From: Trichostrongylus colubriformis
Lineage: Eukaryota > Nematoda > Chromadorea > Rhabditida > Trichostrongylidae
Assembly: GCA_963978905.1 (NCBI GenBank)
Contig: OZ022258.1
Span: forward strand, 30,446,716 to 30,510,715
Length of the DNA stretch: 64,000 nt
Reading direction: 5' to 3'
Positions 35,301 to 41,060 of the stretch are shown in pieces. The notes under the pieces were generated by a model that saw only the letters and a list, made by a program, of their open reading frames with translations, searched no databases and was not told where the DNA came from. The first letter of the stretch is position 1. Each line of letters begins with the position of its first letter. Made by a program: the position numbers and the translations under genes.

Positions 35301-35539
35301 ATAACTCGCACTTTCGTAATAATTAATTTTTCCATCCGATGTTGCATTTATTTTAAGCACTCAAATCTATTTAGAATGATGAAAATGAAAGTAGCACTGA
35401 CCAAGTCTGAAACGGCAAGGTTAAGAAGAAACACATTCGCCACTGAGGATCGTTTTCGGAGCAGTACAGAGGCGATCAGCAGTCCGTTTCCTACTACTCC
35501 CACTATGAAAATGATTGCGTATACCATGGAGTAGACAAC
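5095..35539 (-). CDS. Class A neuropeptide (NPY/NPF-like) G-protein-coupled receptor, 11 exons rebuilt, N-terminus missing
   Basis: Joined exons 35402-35539, 32461-32569, 31554-31651, 31383-31490, 17072-17200, 12236-12295, 12068-12184, 9400-9483, 8721-8875, 7571-7635 and 5095-5303 give 1272 nt, 423 residues plus stop, with every phase matching. Hallmarks in order: TM1 with VGVVGN; TM2 NLAVSDL; extracellular loop 1 with KRWMFG followed by the TM3 Cys; TM3 ending AIDRYRSIV (DRY box); TM4 ATWLVAIF; loop 2 with CGE and EFNW (partner Cys); TM5 FVIPALIMSF; TM6 FMTSWLPLSAVN, where Ser replaces the usual Cys of CWxP; TM7 WNPLLYF (NPxxY); helix-8 RHRRALK; and a hydrophilic tail. By family knowledge this is a plasma-membrane peptide receptor coupling to G proteins. 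The ligand cannot be read from sequence. The exon for the extracellular N-terminus was not found. Confidence 0.9.
5304..6489. other. Part of GPCR intron 10, nothing recognised
   Basis: AT-rich intronic sequence without coding motifs. The mariner fragment at 6490-7000 lies in the same intron. Confidence 0.5.
6490..7000 (+). pseudogene. Mariner-family transposase fragment
   Basis: Plus-strand frames encode TAKYCEYLDKMHRKLPR, then after a one-base shift LLHDNARPHFAQTTVKKLQ (second catalytic Asp of the DD34D domain), then in a further frame NTSRLNTMQKRPLNS and a degenerate GSYFE-like end, matching the C-terminal half of mariner transposases in order. The N-terminal half and terminal repeats were not found, so it is a truncated, frameshifted copy within the last intron of the receptor gene, on the opposite strand to it. 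Confidence 0.75.
7001..7570. other. Part of GPCR intron 10, nothing beyond a microsatellite
   Basis: No motif or splice-bounded frame was seen here apart from the ATTT run. Confidence 0.4.
7239..7259. repeat. (ATTT)n microsatellite
   Basis: About five tandem ATTT units. Confidence 0.8.
7571..7635 (-). CDS. GPCR exon 10, cytoplasmic tail
   Basis: A 65-nt exon between a TTTCTTTCAG acceptor and a CAAG|GTATTG donor. The first base completes an AGT (Ser) codon begun by exon 9, and the last base begins a GTG completed by exon 11. It encodes TVEVKHGRGNFQEEGPFYAL. Both junction phases fit, which is the main evidence for so small an exon. Confidence 0.7.
7636..8720. other. GPCR intron 9, no internal gene seen
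   Basis: Minus-strand and plus-strand frames up to 108 codons occur but show no domain, splice support or repeat relationship. Confidence 0.4.
8721..8875 (-). CDS. GPCR exon 9, helix 8 and proximal tail
   Basis: Encodes RHRRALKDDMTWLTNVRRH, then VGVLSRFAPSPSVSLIYRRT and ERHLGVTNF, continuing WMSK of exon 8 without a phase break. The basic RHRR directly after TM7 is the expected cytoplasmic helix-8 region. The donor is TTTCAG|GTAGAC; the acceptor CCTACTTAAG is unusual for a nematode, but only this choice keeps the frame. Confidence 0.85.
8876..9399. other. GPCR intron 8
   Basis: Short intron of 524 nt. Frames on both strands here lack support. Confidence 0.55.
9400..9483 (-). CDS. GPCR exon 8, TM7
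   Basis: Encodes MYFKLLNVHAIAMTSVVWNP and LLYFWMSK: the seventh transmembrane helix with the NPxxY signature (NPLLY). The donor is AGCAAG|GTTGGC. The 5' boundary is the least certain in the gene: GGAGCAG|ATG keeps phase with exon 7, but the polypyrimidine stretch before it is weak and the exon could start slightly further upstream. Confidence 0.85.
9484..10492. other. Part of GPCR intron 7, no gene seen
   Basis: A long minus-strand frame (9341-9754) overlaps TM7 in a different frame and is not coding in that frame. Nothing else is supported. Confidence 0.5.
10493..11776 (+). mobile_element. Mariner element, 1284 bp, degraded
   Basis: Ends are inverted repeats: the left starts TTAGGTTCGGGAAAATTCTC and the right, read on the minus strand, starts TTAGGTTGTCCGGAAAGTTC; both continue into CAGC(A/G)TTTTG. 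The element is flanked by TA at 10491-10492 and 11777-11778. The 1284-bp length is typical of full-length mariner, so it was inserted whole and then decayed. It lies inside the TM6-TM7 intron of the receptor, antisense to that gene. Confidence 0.9.
10620..11715 (+). pseudogene. Mariner transposase, frameshifted
   Basis: Plus-strand remnant covering nearly the whole protein. Around 10760-10822 it reads SVRKSTVRRWFIQFRSGD (helix-turn-helix and linker), then EAFVEADPSQTL and VADSLKRIGKVK. An open frame at 11044-11280 has FMDRILTCDEKWIMYNN (first catalytic Asp) and PKPNPKKIMVTVWSS. A frame from 11428 has EVLPHPPYSPDLSPTN, where the third catalytic Asp should follow PT, and FVDSRPHSSFFERIY. At least three frameshifts plus stops separate these blocks. 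The HNARPH-type second-Asp block is degraded near 11390. Confidence 0.85.
12068..12184 (-). CDS. GPCR exon 7, TM6
   Basis: Acceptor CTCTTTTCAG, donor CCTTTG|GTTTGT, 39 codons. It encodes TAVRKRRVMYVLILMVVVFM then TSWLPLSAVNLIKDLEIPL. The basic RKRR at the cytoplasmic end and the WLP kink motif identify TM6; Ser stands where most family members have Cys. Confidence 0.9.
12236..12295 (-). CDS. GPCR exon 6, third intracellular loop
   Basis: Exactly 20 codons, VRTDWIVEEGSMLTAAQQAQ, between a TTTAG acceptor and a strong CTCAG|GTAAGT donor. The intron to exon 7 is only 51 nt. Confidence 0.85.
12296..13915. other. Part of GPCR intron 5 with low-complexity patches
   Basis: Contains a run of 12 G at 12657-12668 and a diverged repeat (R4) at about 13040-13130. 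No exon or transposase motif was seen. Confidence 0.45.
13040..13130 (+). repeat. Dispersed repeat R4, copy 1
   Basis: The stretch around GGGGGGTCGTATTTGGA, followed by GGTCGTGAT, recurs in the same order at about 40730-40805 and partly at 40995-41060. No coding content. Confidence 0.5.
13916..15788. mobile_element. Large palindromic (foldback) element, 1873 bp
   Basis: The element begins CAATACCCGCCTTAAGTTTT and its minus strand begins with the same bases; both ends abut TA (13914-13915 and 15789-15790). The two arms, about 13916-14680 and 15025-15788, are near-identical inverted copies, shown for example by the reversed TTATGCGAAGTGC near 14595 and 15105 and by the matching block around 14450 and 15250. 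Only about 345 bp in the middle is single copy. No transposase motif is seen in arms or centre. The TA duplication suggests mobilisation by a Tc1/mariner transposase. It lies in the TM5-loop 3 intron of the receptor gene. Confidence 0.85.
15789..17071. other. Part of GPCR intron 5, no gene recognised
   Basis: A plus-strand stretch near 16240-16360 reads ENLLNASLDPAYIVNPLLDM in one frame and looks protein-like, but it has stops on both sides and no splice support. Confidence 0.35.
17072..17200 (-). CDS. GPCR exon 5, TM5
   Basis: Acceptor CCTTTTCAG, donor CAAAAG|GTGCGT, 43 codons, phase 0 at both ends. It encodes FCGEFNWSQEDHTKLIYGIS, LLVVQFVIPALIMSFCYWKI and LQK. The Cys in CGEFNW is the expected loop-2 cysteine, and FVIP is the TM5 proline kink. 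Exon 4 ends ITLCGE, giving CGEFCGEFNW at the junction. Confidence 0.9.
17442..18974. mobile_element. Palindromic Tc1-like element, 1533 bp
   Basis: Ends CAGTGCTCTGCATAATTATA are exact inverted copies flanked by TA (17440-17441 and 18975-18976). The arms run inward from 17442 to about 18140 and from 18974 back to about 18318, over 650 bp each with only small indels, leaving about 180 bp of unique centre. The centre carries a piece of Tc1-family transposase. The structure fits an element whose one end was copied, inverted and joined to itself. It lies in the 14-kb intron of the receptor gene. Confidence 0.85.
18185..18320 (+). pseudogene. Tc1-family transposase fragment at the centre of the palindrome
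   Basis: Plus-strand frames read VLSDEKRFRL, the first catalytic Asp block of Tc1/Tc3-type transposases, followed after a frameshift by DGYRRHRTRDKLKFSRRTPK, matching the block normally following it. No second or third catalytic residue is recognisable in the flanking arms. Confidence 0.6.
18975..20734. other. Part of GPCR intron 4, no gene recognised
   Basis: Frames up to 100 codons on both strands lack motifs. Short GCGATC-rich repeats occur at about 20205-20245. Confidence 0.35.
20735..21642 (+). mobile_element. maT/mariner-like element, 908 bp, decayed
   Basis: Left end CAGGGTGTCCATGAATTATG and right end (minus strand) CAGGGTTTCCCAAAATTATG are inverted repeats that both continue GGCGCC, flanked by TA at 20733-20734 and 21643-21644. 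Inside, a plus-strand frame at about 21065-21110 reads KRMAVMIWGSV, matching the VMVWG block of IS630/Tc1/mariner transposases. The remainder is too broken to align by eye. The ends resemble those of the element at 44852-45787 only in CAGGGT, so the family call is tentative. Confidence 0.65.
21643..22368. other. Part of GPCR intron 4, no firm feature
   Basis: A plus-strand stretch near 22135-22235 reads EVIKEAWVQWEGRIPNESSV, weakly like the C-terminal region of a Tc-type transposase, but no catalytic block was found nearby. Confidence 0.3.
22369..22496. repeat. Hairpin, about 38-bp arms
   Basis: CAGTCCATTGCCCGACGGTT starting at 22371 is answered in reverse by a sequence ending GGGAACTGGACTG at about 22493; the arms also share GGCAGGGCG and GGCCTAC. 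Probably a small non-autonomous element. Confidence 0.6.
22927..23040 (+). repeat. Dispersed repeat R1, copy 1
   Basis: Core CGCGGACTGCGGCGAAAATC followed by AGTAGCTATCAGAAATCAAA and, further on, ACGGTTCGATACCG. The same order is found at 26545-26665 (minus), 26842-26894, 35184-35235 (minus) and 62976-63065. GGTTCGATACC resembles a pol III B box. Confidence 0.65.
23060..23690 (-). repeat. Dispersed repeat R3, copy 2, inverted relative to copy 1
   Basis: Matches 4340-4820 on the opposite strand over several blocks, including AAGCGATGAGCGCCCA and the GTTCACAAGATAAATTC segment, with many substitutions and small gaps. Confidence 0.65.
23691..24654. other. Part of GPCR intron 4, nothing recognised
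   Basis: No exon, transposase motif or repeat match was seen. Confidence 0.35.
24655..25140. mobile_element. GC-rich terminal-inverted-repeat element, copy 1
   Basis: GCGCTACACCTGCTCGAACC near 24692 is mirrored by GGTTCGAGCAGTGTAGCGCC at 25091-25110; the inverted ends are about 50 bp. The interior is strikingly GC-rich and made of CTGCCTC, ATGCCACA and CACCC-like sub-repeats. Long open frames (154, 153 and 134 codons on both strands) reflect GC content, not a gene. Partial copies occur at 55366-55850 and 56640-56850. Confidence 0.7.
25141..26544. other. Part of GPCR intron 4, no gene recognised
   Basis: Short frames only; no motif or splice-bounded exon. Confidence 0.35.
26545..26665 (-). 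repeat. Dispersed repeat R1, copy 2 (minus)
   Basis: Reverse complement carries CTACGGCGAAAATCAGCTGC followed by AACAAAAATCAAAAT and ACGGTTCGATGCCGATAT, in the same order as at 22927. Confidence 0.65.
26743..26810 (+). repeat. tRNA-like sequence, probable SINE head or tRNA pseudogene
   Basis: Has an A-box-like TAGTGTAATGG and an exact B-box GGTTCGAGTCC about 45 nt downstream, the spacing of a tRNA gene's internal pol III promoter. The presumptive acceptor stem does not pair and the T-stem has a mismatch, so it is not scored as a functional tRNA. It is directly followed by an R1 copy. Confidence 0.55.
26842..26894 (+). repeat. Dispersed repeat R1, copy 3
   Basis: GCATCGCGGGCTGCCCCAAA then AATCGGCAGCTAGCAAAAAT matches the R1 core; it lies 30 bp downstream of the tRNA-like sequence. 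Confidence 0.6.
26966..27412. mobile_element. Inverted-repeat element, about 450 bp
   Basis: Starts near GCGATAATAAGATT and ends with AATTTGATTATCGC. The arms run inward for about 180 bp with shared blocks such as GCACGGTGCAC, TGCCTGCTTGAA and AACAAATTTCCAAC. The centre (about 27150-27230) is single copy. No coding motif; a hairpin-type non-autonomous element. Confidence 0.65.
27413..28366. other. Part of GPCR intron 4 up to the gap
   Basis: No gene seen. There is a short perfect hairpin at 28095-28123 (AAGAAGACCTT and AAGGTCTTCTT). Confidence 0.35.
28367..28566. other. Assembly gap, 200 N
   Basis: Exactly 200 N, most likely a placeholder length. Confidence 1.
28615..28633. repeat. Poly-C run, 19 bp
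   Basis: Uninterrupted C run just right of the assembly gap, followed by CCT units. Confidence 0.95.
28634..29149. other. Part of GPCR intron 4, nothing recognised
   Basis: No motif-bearing frame. Confidence 0.35.
29150..29905 (+). pseudogene. Tc3-like transposase remnant
   Basis: Plus-strand blocks in transposase order across three frames: KKFNLGGPDGSV (first catalytic block, usually DEKKFNLDGPDG, with the Asp and Glu lost), FSRSNFGGGMLMVGAY (usual SVMVWGA), RKLDLTFVSSRI, then LECPACSLILNPMENFWGMI (third catalytic block, SPDLNPxEN, with the Asp lost), VYDNCRQFATVDELKSAIMD and MSHRLMEV. The order and the NPMEN/GPDG motifs point to the Tc3 side of the Tc1 superfamily. Frame changes, and missing catalytic residues make it inactive. 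Terminal repeats were not located. Confidence 0.8.
29906..30300 (+). repeat. Dispersed repeat R2, copy 1
   Basis: Begins TTAAAGGCAGCCTTAGGGGA and runs parallel to 57751-58130, sharing AATTTGGAC, GTAGTGAATATGAAA, TCCACCGTTG, GCGACAGCATCTATTTT and AAGC(T)TTC blocks. No coding motif. It starts immediately after the Tc3-like remnant. Confidence 0.7.
30301..31382. other. Part of GPCR intron 4, nothing recognised
   Basis: Frames present are unsupported by motifs. Confidence 0.35.
31383..31490 (-). CDS. GPCR exon 4, TM4
   Basis: 36 codons, phase 0 to 0: RVLIATWLVAIFTSSPLYFS then QSLKTLTMANITLCGE. It contains the TM4 Trp and Pro. Acceptor AATTACAG, donor GGAGAG|GTCGGT. The intron on its 5' side is only 63 nt. 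Confidence 0.85.
31554..31651 (-). CDS. GPCR exon 3, TM3 with DRY box
   Basis: Acceptor GCTTTCAG, donor CACAG|GTGCGT. Two bases complete a Val codon, then LISSWCLCFIAIDRYRSIVT and PMKEPWKLKHAQ. IDRYRS is the DRY motif at the cytoplasmic end of TM3, which couples to G protein. Confidence 0.95.
31685..31814. repeat. Hairpin with 18-bp perfect arms in GPCR intron 2
   Basis: TAGGCCTGAAACTGTGGA at 31685-31702 and its reverse complement at 31797-31814, with about 94 bp between. It ends 34 bp upstream (in transcript terms) of the TM3 exon. Confidence 0.75.
31815..32460. other. Part of GPCR intron 2, nothing recognised
   Basis: No repeat or exon support. Confidence 0.45.
32461..32569 (-). CDS. GPCR exon 2, TM2 end, loop 1 and TM3 start
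   Basis: Acceptor GTATTTTTAG, donor TCGG|GTAAGC, 109 nt ending in phase 1. It encodes LLCITAVPITPVLAFMKRWM then FGLLLCKLVPPCQGIS, with the loop-1 Trp and the TM3 Cys (LCK) that normally forms the extracellular disulfide. Confidence 0.95.
32570..34081. other. Part of GPCR intron 1, microsatellite only
   Basis: An ATTT/TTTA microsatellite lies at about 32630-32646. No further exon recognised. Confidence 0.4.
34082..34462 (-). CDS. Unrecognised candidate gene, three exons, nested in GPCR intron 1
   Basis: Three minus-strand exons fit by splice sites and phase. 34364-34462: acceptor CTGCAG, donor GGGCTT|GTAAGT; FLSSPAYANNVVDGTISFQD then EFYKTGNFNLRA. 34204-34289: acceptor TTCTTTCAG; SDCMVQFLSLSSLIAHGRGI then FARNGYIIF. 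34082-34166: acceptor TTCCAG, donor CAACG|GTATCA; SNRDFDPNAKICTGHSYTFD then CTFDNGDN. The first junction (99-nt exon, strong sites, matching phase) is the best supported. The second intron would be only 37 nt, and an alternative frame through 34120-34260 is also open. FLSSPAYA could be the end of a signal peptide. I do not recognise the family; the segments do not fit the receptor. Confidence 0.4.
34463..35401. other. Part of GPCR intron 1
   Basis: Contains an R1 copy at 35184-35235. No start exon for the nested candidate was identified. Confidence 0.4.
35184..35235 (-). repeat. Dispersed repeat R1, copy 4 (minus)
   Basis: The reverse complement reads GGCCAAAATCAACAGCCAAC followed by AAAAATCAAAAC, matching the R1 core with substitutions. 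Confidence 0.5.
35402..35539 (-). CDS. GPCR first recovered exon, TM1 and TM2
   Basis: 46 codons, phase 0 to 0: VVYSMVYAIIFIVGVVGNGL, LIASVLLRKRSSVANVFLLN, LAVSDL. GN in TM1 and NLAVSDL in TM2 are class A receptor signatures. Acceptor TTGCATTTAG, donor ACTTG|GTCAGT. The preceding exon with the start codon and extracellular N-terminus is not identified; it could lie in 35.6-42 kb. Confidence 0.95.
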
Positions 35540-37824
35540 CTAAATGCAAAATATTTTTCCCCAAAAAAAAAACGTTCATTTCTATTTTTGGCTCGCCCAT
35601 ATAGGCAGAAGCATATGCAGCAGCCTGGAATTAGGCATGGCATTACCACTATAGCCCATGGATCTAGTCGGCCTGAGCATCCGCGGTCAGGCACTAATAT
35701 TGCTGAGCCGAGTCATTTTTCACATTAATTATAAATCCACACAGCCCATTTTATTGCAGCATATGCACAACCCCTACGGATTGAGCCTGAAATGTGCCCG
35801 GCGTTCCAGAGGATTTCATCAACACTAAACTCCACATCGCATTTCAGACATGGCAAAATCCCATTTGGAAGTAATCAACTCTCTCGAAATCTATTCCCCC
35901 ATCCCACCCCTACTAATAAAATTGTTTTCTGAGTGGAAATTGTATCCCAGCCAAGGGCGCAAGGACGTAAAATTTCACATGCTTGGTCATTTGAAGGGAT
36001 TTATTAGATATGAGTCTCAATGCAGAAGAAGCGGGCAAATATCGTAGCTTTACTGGAGCACAACCGATTTCTTCGGATATACATAGTGTAGGGGTGCGGG
36101 CATCATTGACCAAGCTACCACTTGAGTAACCCAAGTTTTTACTAAAATACGTCACCCGGTAGAGAAGAAGAGAGAGAGGTGAGTGAACACCATATCGTTA
36201 TTTCATTATGGAAAGGCATAATCTTGGGATCACAGACAGACCCAACCGACGGTCTTCGAAACTCAGCTGTAGCAGAATATTTTTAGATTGCTGGAGGGGC
36301 TTTTCAGACCCATGATGTGCTGATAAGCATATTTTTGGCAAGGTTATGAGCCTCACGATATTGAAACGAGTACATGGGAGACGAATAGAACGAAATGAGA
36401 AGAACGAGAAGTATTAGCGTGGGAGAGGTACACATCTCATCGTCGAAAGTGGACTTAAAAGGGATTCCCGACTTGTTGCGTGGGCTTAGAACAGGAATGA
36501 TTCATGAAAACATTCATACCCCAAACAAGGGCTATACAGCTCAAAAAGGGTGACAACGTCAACAGAAAGTAAAAAGATCACAGGAATGTGATGAGAATCA
36601 CACTAGTGTTCCGCAGCTGCATCAATACTAAGAATGTACTATTGGGTAGTATGAAGCGAGTACACCTGGTTGATTCTAATGAATAGAAGTGAAAGAAGAT
36701 GCTCGCAGAGTGTTTCGCTGAAGTGCATAGAACGGTGATTTAGTGCCTAAGTGCTGTGACGTTGATTTGCCTAACTCAAGAAAGCAATGATATTGGGTCC
36801 ATAAACTTGTTTTCCGCGTTGCCTCAGCGCTGATTTGATACTCCTCCACTTGTGGACCACTCGCTCCCCAGCTACGAAATCAGCTACACCACACTTCACA
36901 CCCACATATCCACAACAAACCGACACTCGCTAACTTCGGAATGTCTTCATTCAGCGAGAGCTAACCAAGTTCCATCCTAGACGTAATAAACGATGCTAAT
37001 AACGCGTAGGAAGTAAGGAGATGTTGAACTGAAAGTGGCTTCCACGCACTCTGATTTCGACGAGAGACGTCCAATCACTGTACATCTGAAGAATGAAGTT
37101 CACATCTACGCAATCAGTCATCGTCAAGTGTATCCCAGAATGGTGTGCAAGCAAAATAGGCAGAATTCACTGTCAAAAGTGGGACTTCGGTTAGACAGGT
37201 AGGTCTTCTGAATGGTTAGTAGATTGATTTAGGAAATCTCCACTGTTGATAATAGCGCCATATGAGTGAAGGGAAGCTGGTAAATCAGGGCGTAAGAGTG
37301 GGAATTCAGATGAAAGGATAGAGGAGGCCAGATGATTGGCCACGCCCTCGCCTCAGGCGGGAGCACATAACACGCTCTCCGATGAGGTATATATTGCTAA
37401 CGGGTTTTTTCAGCTCGTCTCTCATTCCGTCTTCATCATGTGTGCATCAACCTTAGCATTTCATGTGTTCTTTGAGAGCGGAGCTACACACAAGAATGGT
37501 CGGCTCAAGACAACCAACAATCTGGCCGATAATGTTATCAAGCTATTTGGCTATGTGTTCGGAACTCGTGCAGAGCATGATGGATTGTTTTTCGATCGTC
37601 TGTAATAGAAGATGGAACTCGTATTTTTACTCGCAAAGGCAGTTCGGAAGTTCTGTTACATGACAATGGATGACCGTAAAAGCAAATCTCTTGGCTACTC
37701 TTTGGAAGACTCGAAAATTCAAGTTTGAGAAGCAGCACTTTGCAAGGAGAGCAAGGTTGCGTGGCAGTTCTGTGTGTCTCCACTTAGACAAATTAGTGGC
37801 ACAAAAATTCCAAATTTGATGCCA
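35540..37824. other. No gene recognised; should contain or precede the GPCR 5' end
   Basis: The receptor's N-terminal exon and promoter are expected at or beyond this region, but none could be picked out. A plus-strand frame at 37414-37605 follows a TTTTTTCAG and stays open for 63 codons to TAA; its composition is plausible but the family is unknown. Confidence 0.3.
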
Positions 37825-37828
37825 TTAA

Positions 37829-38238
37829 AGGAATCTTCCACGCAAAAATGGATTTTCCTGTTACCCATATATTTGTGATGTATTTGCCTAATGAGAGATG
37901 CATGCAAATTTTCACGCGAAAAAGTGAGATCCGGCTAAGATATAGCACCACAAAGTCTCGGTTGGGTGGGCGGGCCCTCTAAGCAAGTACGCACTCCGTC
38001 GACCGCCGCAGTCGAACACGCATTGTAGGAACAGAAATCAATGTAAACAGTCCCACTTTCCCTTCCTACCGTGGCGGAGAACGGCGCGGGGCTTTCACTC
38101 GGAGCCCTGCCCACCCGGCCAAGAATTTGGGGAGCTGCTTCACTCGTTCGCGTGAAACGTTGCATGCGGCCCTGATTAGGCAAATGCAACATAAATATAT
38201 GGGTAACAAAGAAACTCAATTTTCCATGGACGATTCCT
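37829..38238. mobile_element. TTAA-flanked hairpin element, 410 bp
   Basis: Begins AGGAATCTTCC and ends GATTCCT, with TTAA directly outside both ends (37825-37828 and 38239-38242). The arms are inverted copies of about 120 bp sharing TGTTACCCATATATTT and TGCCTAAT blocks. TTAA duplication is characteristic of piggyBac-type mobilisation and of palindromic TTAA elements known from nematodes. The centre is GC-rich and related to 58540-58825. Confidence 0.75.
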
Positions 38239-38242
38239 TTAA

Positions 38243-39248
38243 CTCAGAAAAATGCGGGAAAGCGGTCCCCTTATAATCAGCAATGATGCACTGTCCGATA
38301 CCTATCTGAGACACTTTTCGAGTAGCTTCGAATGAGTTATCTTGCTCAGTGTCAGTAACAAAAGGGAAGCTACTGAACGGCTATCCGTTGGCGAAAAAGG
38401 GAGGTAATATGATGCATTCAAGCAGAAACTTTCCTCATTATCTTGGAATTCGCTGTTGCACTAGTTCATCACGGTGCATGGCGAGGCTACCAGTAAAAAA
38501 GATGGGAAGGGTACCACAGCGGGAGCGACCATCGACAAAGGCGCAGATTACGTGATTGTCACCGTTCCTATAGTACGATAGTCGCATCCTCTTACCATTA
38601 GTCGCTCCCGGCGGATAGGTGTGGCCAGTCTTCTATAGCTAATTGAACGACCCTAGCGTCCTAGGAACCGACCATCAAGATGTCGTAATGGTGCAGTAGC
38701 GTTCGGGCTCCACCACCATCTCGCCAACGAGAGGGCTTCCATGATGTATCTCGCGTAAGCCTACTCCAACTGTCGCCACTATTCGCTAGCCATCAGACTT
38801 CGCAGGATTATATTGTTCTAGAATAAAATCTGCCGATTTCCCTCAGTCACCAGGCATTAACTCGCTCAGAATGATGAGACAGATGCCAGATCTGAGAACG
38901 GTATTTTCGAAATGTACCTTCAATACATGAAGAAGCTCTCGTCAGCAGCCTGAAAACTTAAAGTCGCTGCCATTGAAAAGCTGCTATACCTGAAACAATA
39001 TCCTAAGTCGTTTCTCGTACTTCTTTCTGAAGACCATTACTTTATCGTAGAAAAAATCCTAACTTGTTGCAGCTAGAATAACGCCGTTAGCTTCCCTACT
39101 CAGGGCTGACTTTAAGAGTTTGCTCAGGATATAAACGACTTGGATGCCCATGTTGATCGGCTTTATGGACCTAGAAACCTGAAAATTGATCCCGAAAACC
39201 CAAGAATAGTGAAAGGAAACACCCGCTGACAGTTTTAGGAAATCAGTA
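38243..39248. other. No gene recognised
   Basis: Nothing supported on either strand. Confidence 0.35.
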
Positions 39249-39325
39249 TAGTAGCTGCACTGGTTAAAAGCCGAACAGGGGTTGTATTTGTTTCTTTACT
39301 GGGGCCATATTACTATCGCTGATGA
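39249..39325 (+). repeat. Direct repeat R5, copy 1
   Basis: TAGCTGCACTGGTTAAAAG and GGGGCCATATTA...ATCGCTGATG recur in the same order at 40111-40180. Confidence 0.65.
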
Positions 39326-39462
39326 TCGCTATCCAATACAGGACAGTGGGGAAGAATGGTTCGATTTCTCGGTGGAGAGAAGCCCCAACCGCCACCCTTG
39401 TGGTACCAGAACAATGTAGACTCTCCAAGTTCTCTCTTCTTGAAACCTGGGCACGTTGTTCA

Positions 39463-39684
39463 TATTATCCGTGTGCTGCTTTGCCAAACGAGGTTTTCAG
39501 GTGGATCAGTTCTATTAACGCCTTGACGTTCCGACCCTTTCGCCGTCTTCAGAGGCCTCGCGATTCACTGTGAGTGGTAGGACGTCGCTGCCGACTTCGT
39601 TGGTATAATGTGCGACTCCTGATCTAAACTGATCCACCTAAAAACCTCGTTTGTCAAAGCAGCACACGGATAATCTAGATTTCC
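39463..39684. repeat. Hairpin, about 55-bp arms
   Basis: ATTATCCGTGTGCTGCTTTG at about 39466 and its reverse complement at about 39655-39675; the arms continue through AACGAGGTTTT and GTGGATCAGT. The loop is about 100 bp. Confidence 0.7.
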
Positions 39685-40689
39685 CTGTTCGCATCAACAT
39701 TCTTCCTTAGGGTTGCTGGGCGGATCATTATTTCAGTCAGCGTTTCGACCACTCCTCGTCTCGAAGCTTTAGGTCTCCCGAAATAACATAAAGTACCAAT
39801 TCGTTACTAGAACTTCAAAGTGATTCCCGAAAGTCAGAGGATACTGCTTCTGGCCGTTCGGCGAGTATGAGTCATCGCAAACAGGTCCCCCCTACATACT
39901 CGCTCCGCGGCGGCATTTTGCAATTTTATCTATCATATTTGTAATCAGCACTAGAGATTCCATCCGCCCACCTAGGTCTCACTTCAAAGCTCCATACGGA
40001 AGCAGGGCTCTTTCTCAGTAAGTTCAGACACACCTCAGACACATTGCCTTAGATACTGTGTAATTCTCTGAAGGAGTGGCAGTATTGCGCATAGGTGCTG
40101 AATTGATGAAGCATAATAGCTGCACTGGTTAAAAGGGGCTTGTGTTTACTTATTAGTGGGGCCATATTATCGCTGATGTCAACAAATATGGAAGTAACGA
40201 GTCTTTACACACATTTTAAACAGTAAAATAAACTTCACAAACTCCTACTACCAAGGCAGGGTCTAGCAAACCTTACGAAGACCTCAAATGGAGGCCGTAT
40301 TATGGGTTGGGGCAAGAAAGAGCGGAGAGCATTCCTCGAGGAATCCTCAACGACGTTCCAGTTCTAGCGGTTTGGGGGGTCATTAGGTGGGAGTCTAAGG
40401 TCTAATGTGAAAAGGTGAAATTCGATAATCACATTTTATACAAGGAAAGCAGTCATATACTAGCAGGACTCTAATGATCGAGTGACGATCGTTTTTCACG
40501 AACACGGCTGTGGCAACAACTCTAGAAGAAGATGCCTCAATAGTTTGCACGACTCTTCTGATATGTGTGACGCCTATAATATAATATGTTACAAACACGT
40601 CAGCCAAGCGAGGGCATGTTGATCCCCAACATTAAACATCCAATCCACTCCTTCAACAATCCATCAGCCCATTTAGCCTCAGTAATATA
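39685..40689. other. No gene recognised
   Basis: Contains R5 copy 2; otherwise nothing supported. Confidence 0.35.
40111..40180 (+). repeat. Direct repeat R5, copy 2
   Basis: Matches 39249-39325 with a shorter middle. Confidence 0.65.
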
Positions 40690-40729
40690 CATACATATAC
40701 TACTGTGAAAAACACTGGACGATCTTGGG

Positions 40730-41060
40730 TCGGCCGGTACACCGGAGGTCGAGAATTCCTCGGTAGGGGGGGGTCGTATTCGACGGGCGGGATGGAAGGT
40801 CGTGATTGCTGAGGGGAGCAATGGTCTTAGGCTAGATGATAAGTGGAATGTGTCTTCAACTGACTCGATATGTAAGAGAATGGGATTGAAATTGTGTGAT
40901 CAGCACAAAATTACAGTAATAAAGTGCATAGCTTGTAATACTATGTGTACAATCGGCAATAGTTACTGATGCTGTGGAGGTTATGTGTACGTTGAAAGGG
41001 GAGGGTCGTATTTGGGTTCTCGATCAGGGTAACTGTCGTGTTGAGGTGGCTTTCTCGACA
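40730..41060 (+). repeat. Dispersed repeat R4, copies 2 and 3
   Basis: GGGGGGGTCGTATTCGA at about 40766 and GGGAGGGTCGTATTTGG at about 41001 are related to each other and to 13065, with similar GGTCGTGAT or TCGACA neighbours. Confidence 0.45.

Noticed and set aside
35064..35534. 156-codon plus-strand open frame
   Set aside because: It is antisense to the TM1-TM2 exon of the receptor, whose minus-strand product has clear receptor motifs and splice sites.
37414..37605. Plus-strand frame after TTTTTTCAG, 63 codons
   Set aside because: A good acceptor and open to a stop, but no family, partner exon or repeat relationship; too little to call a gene.
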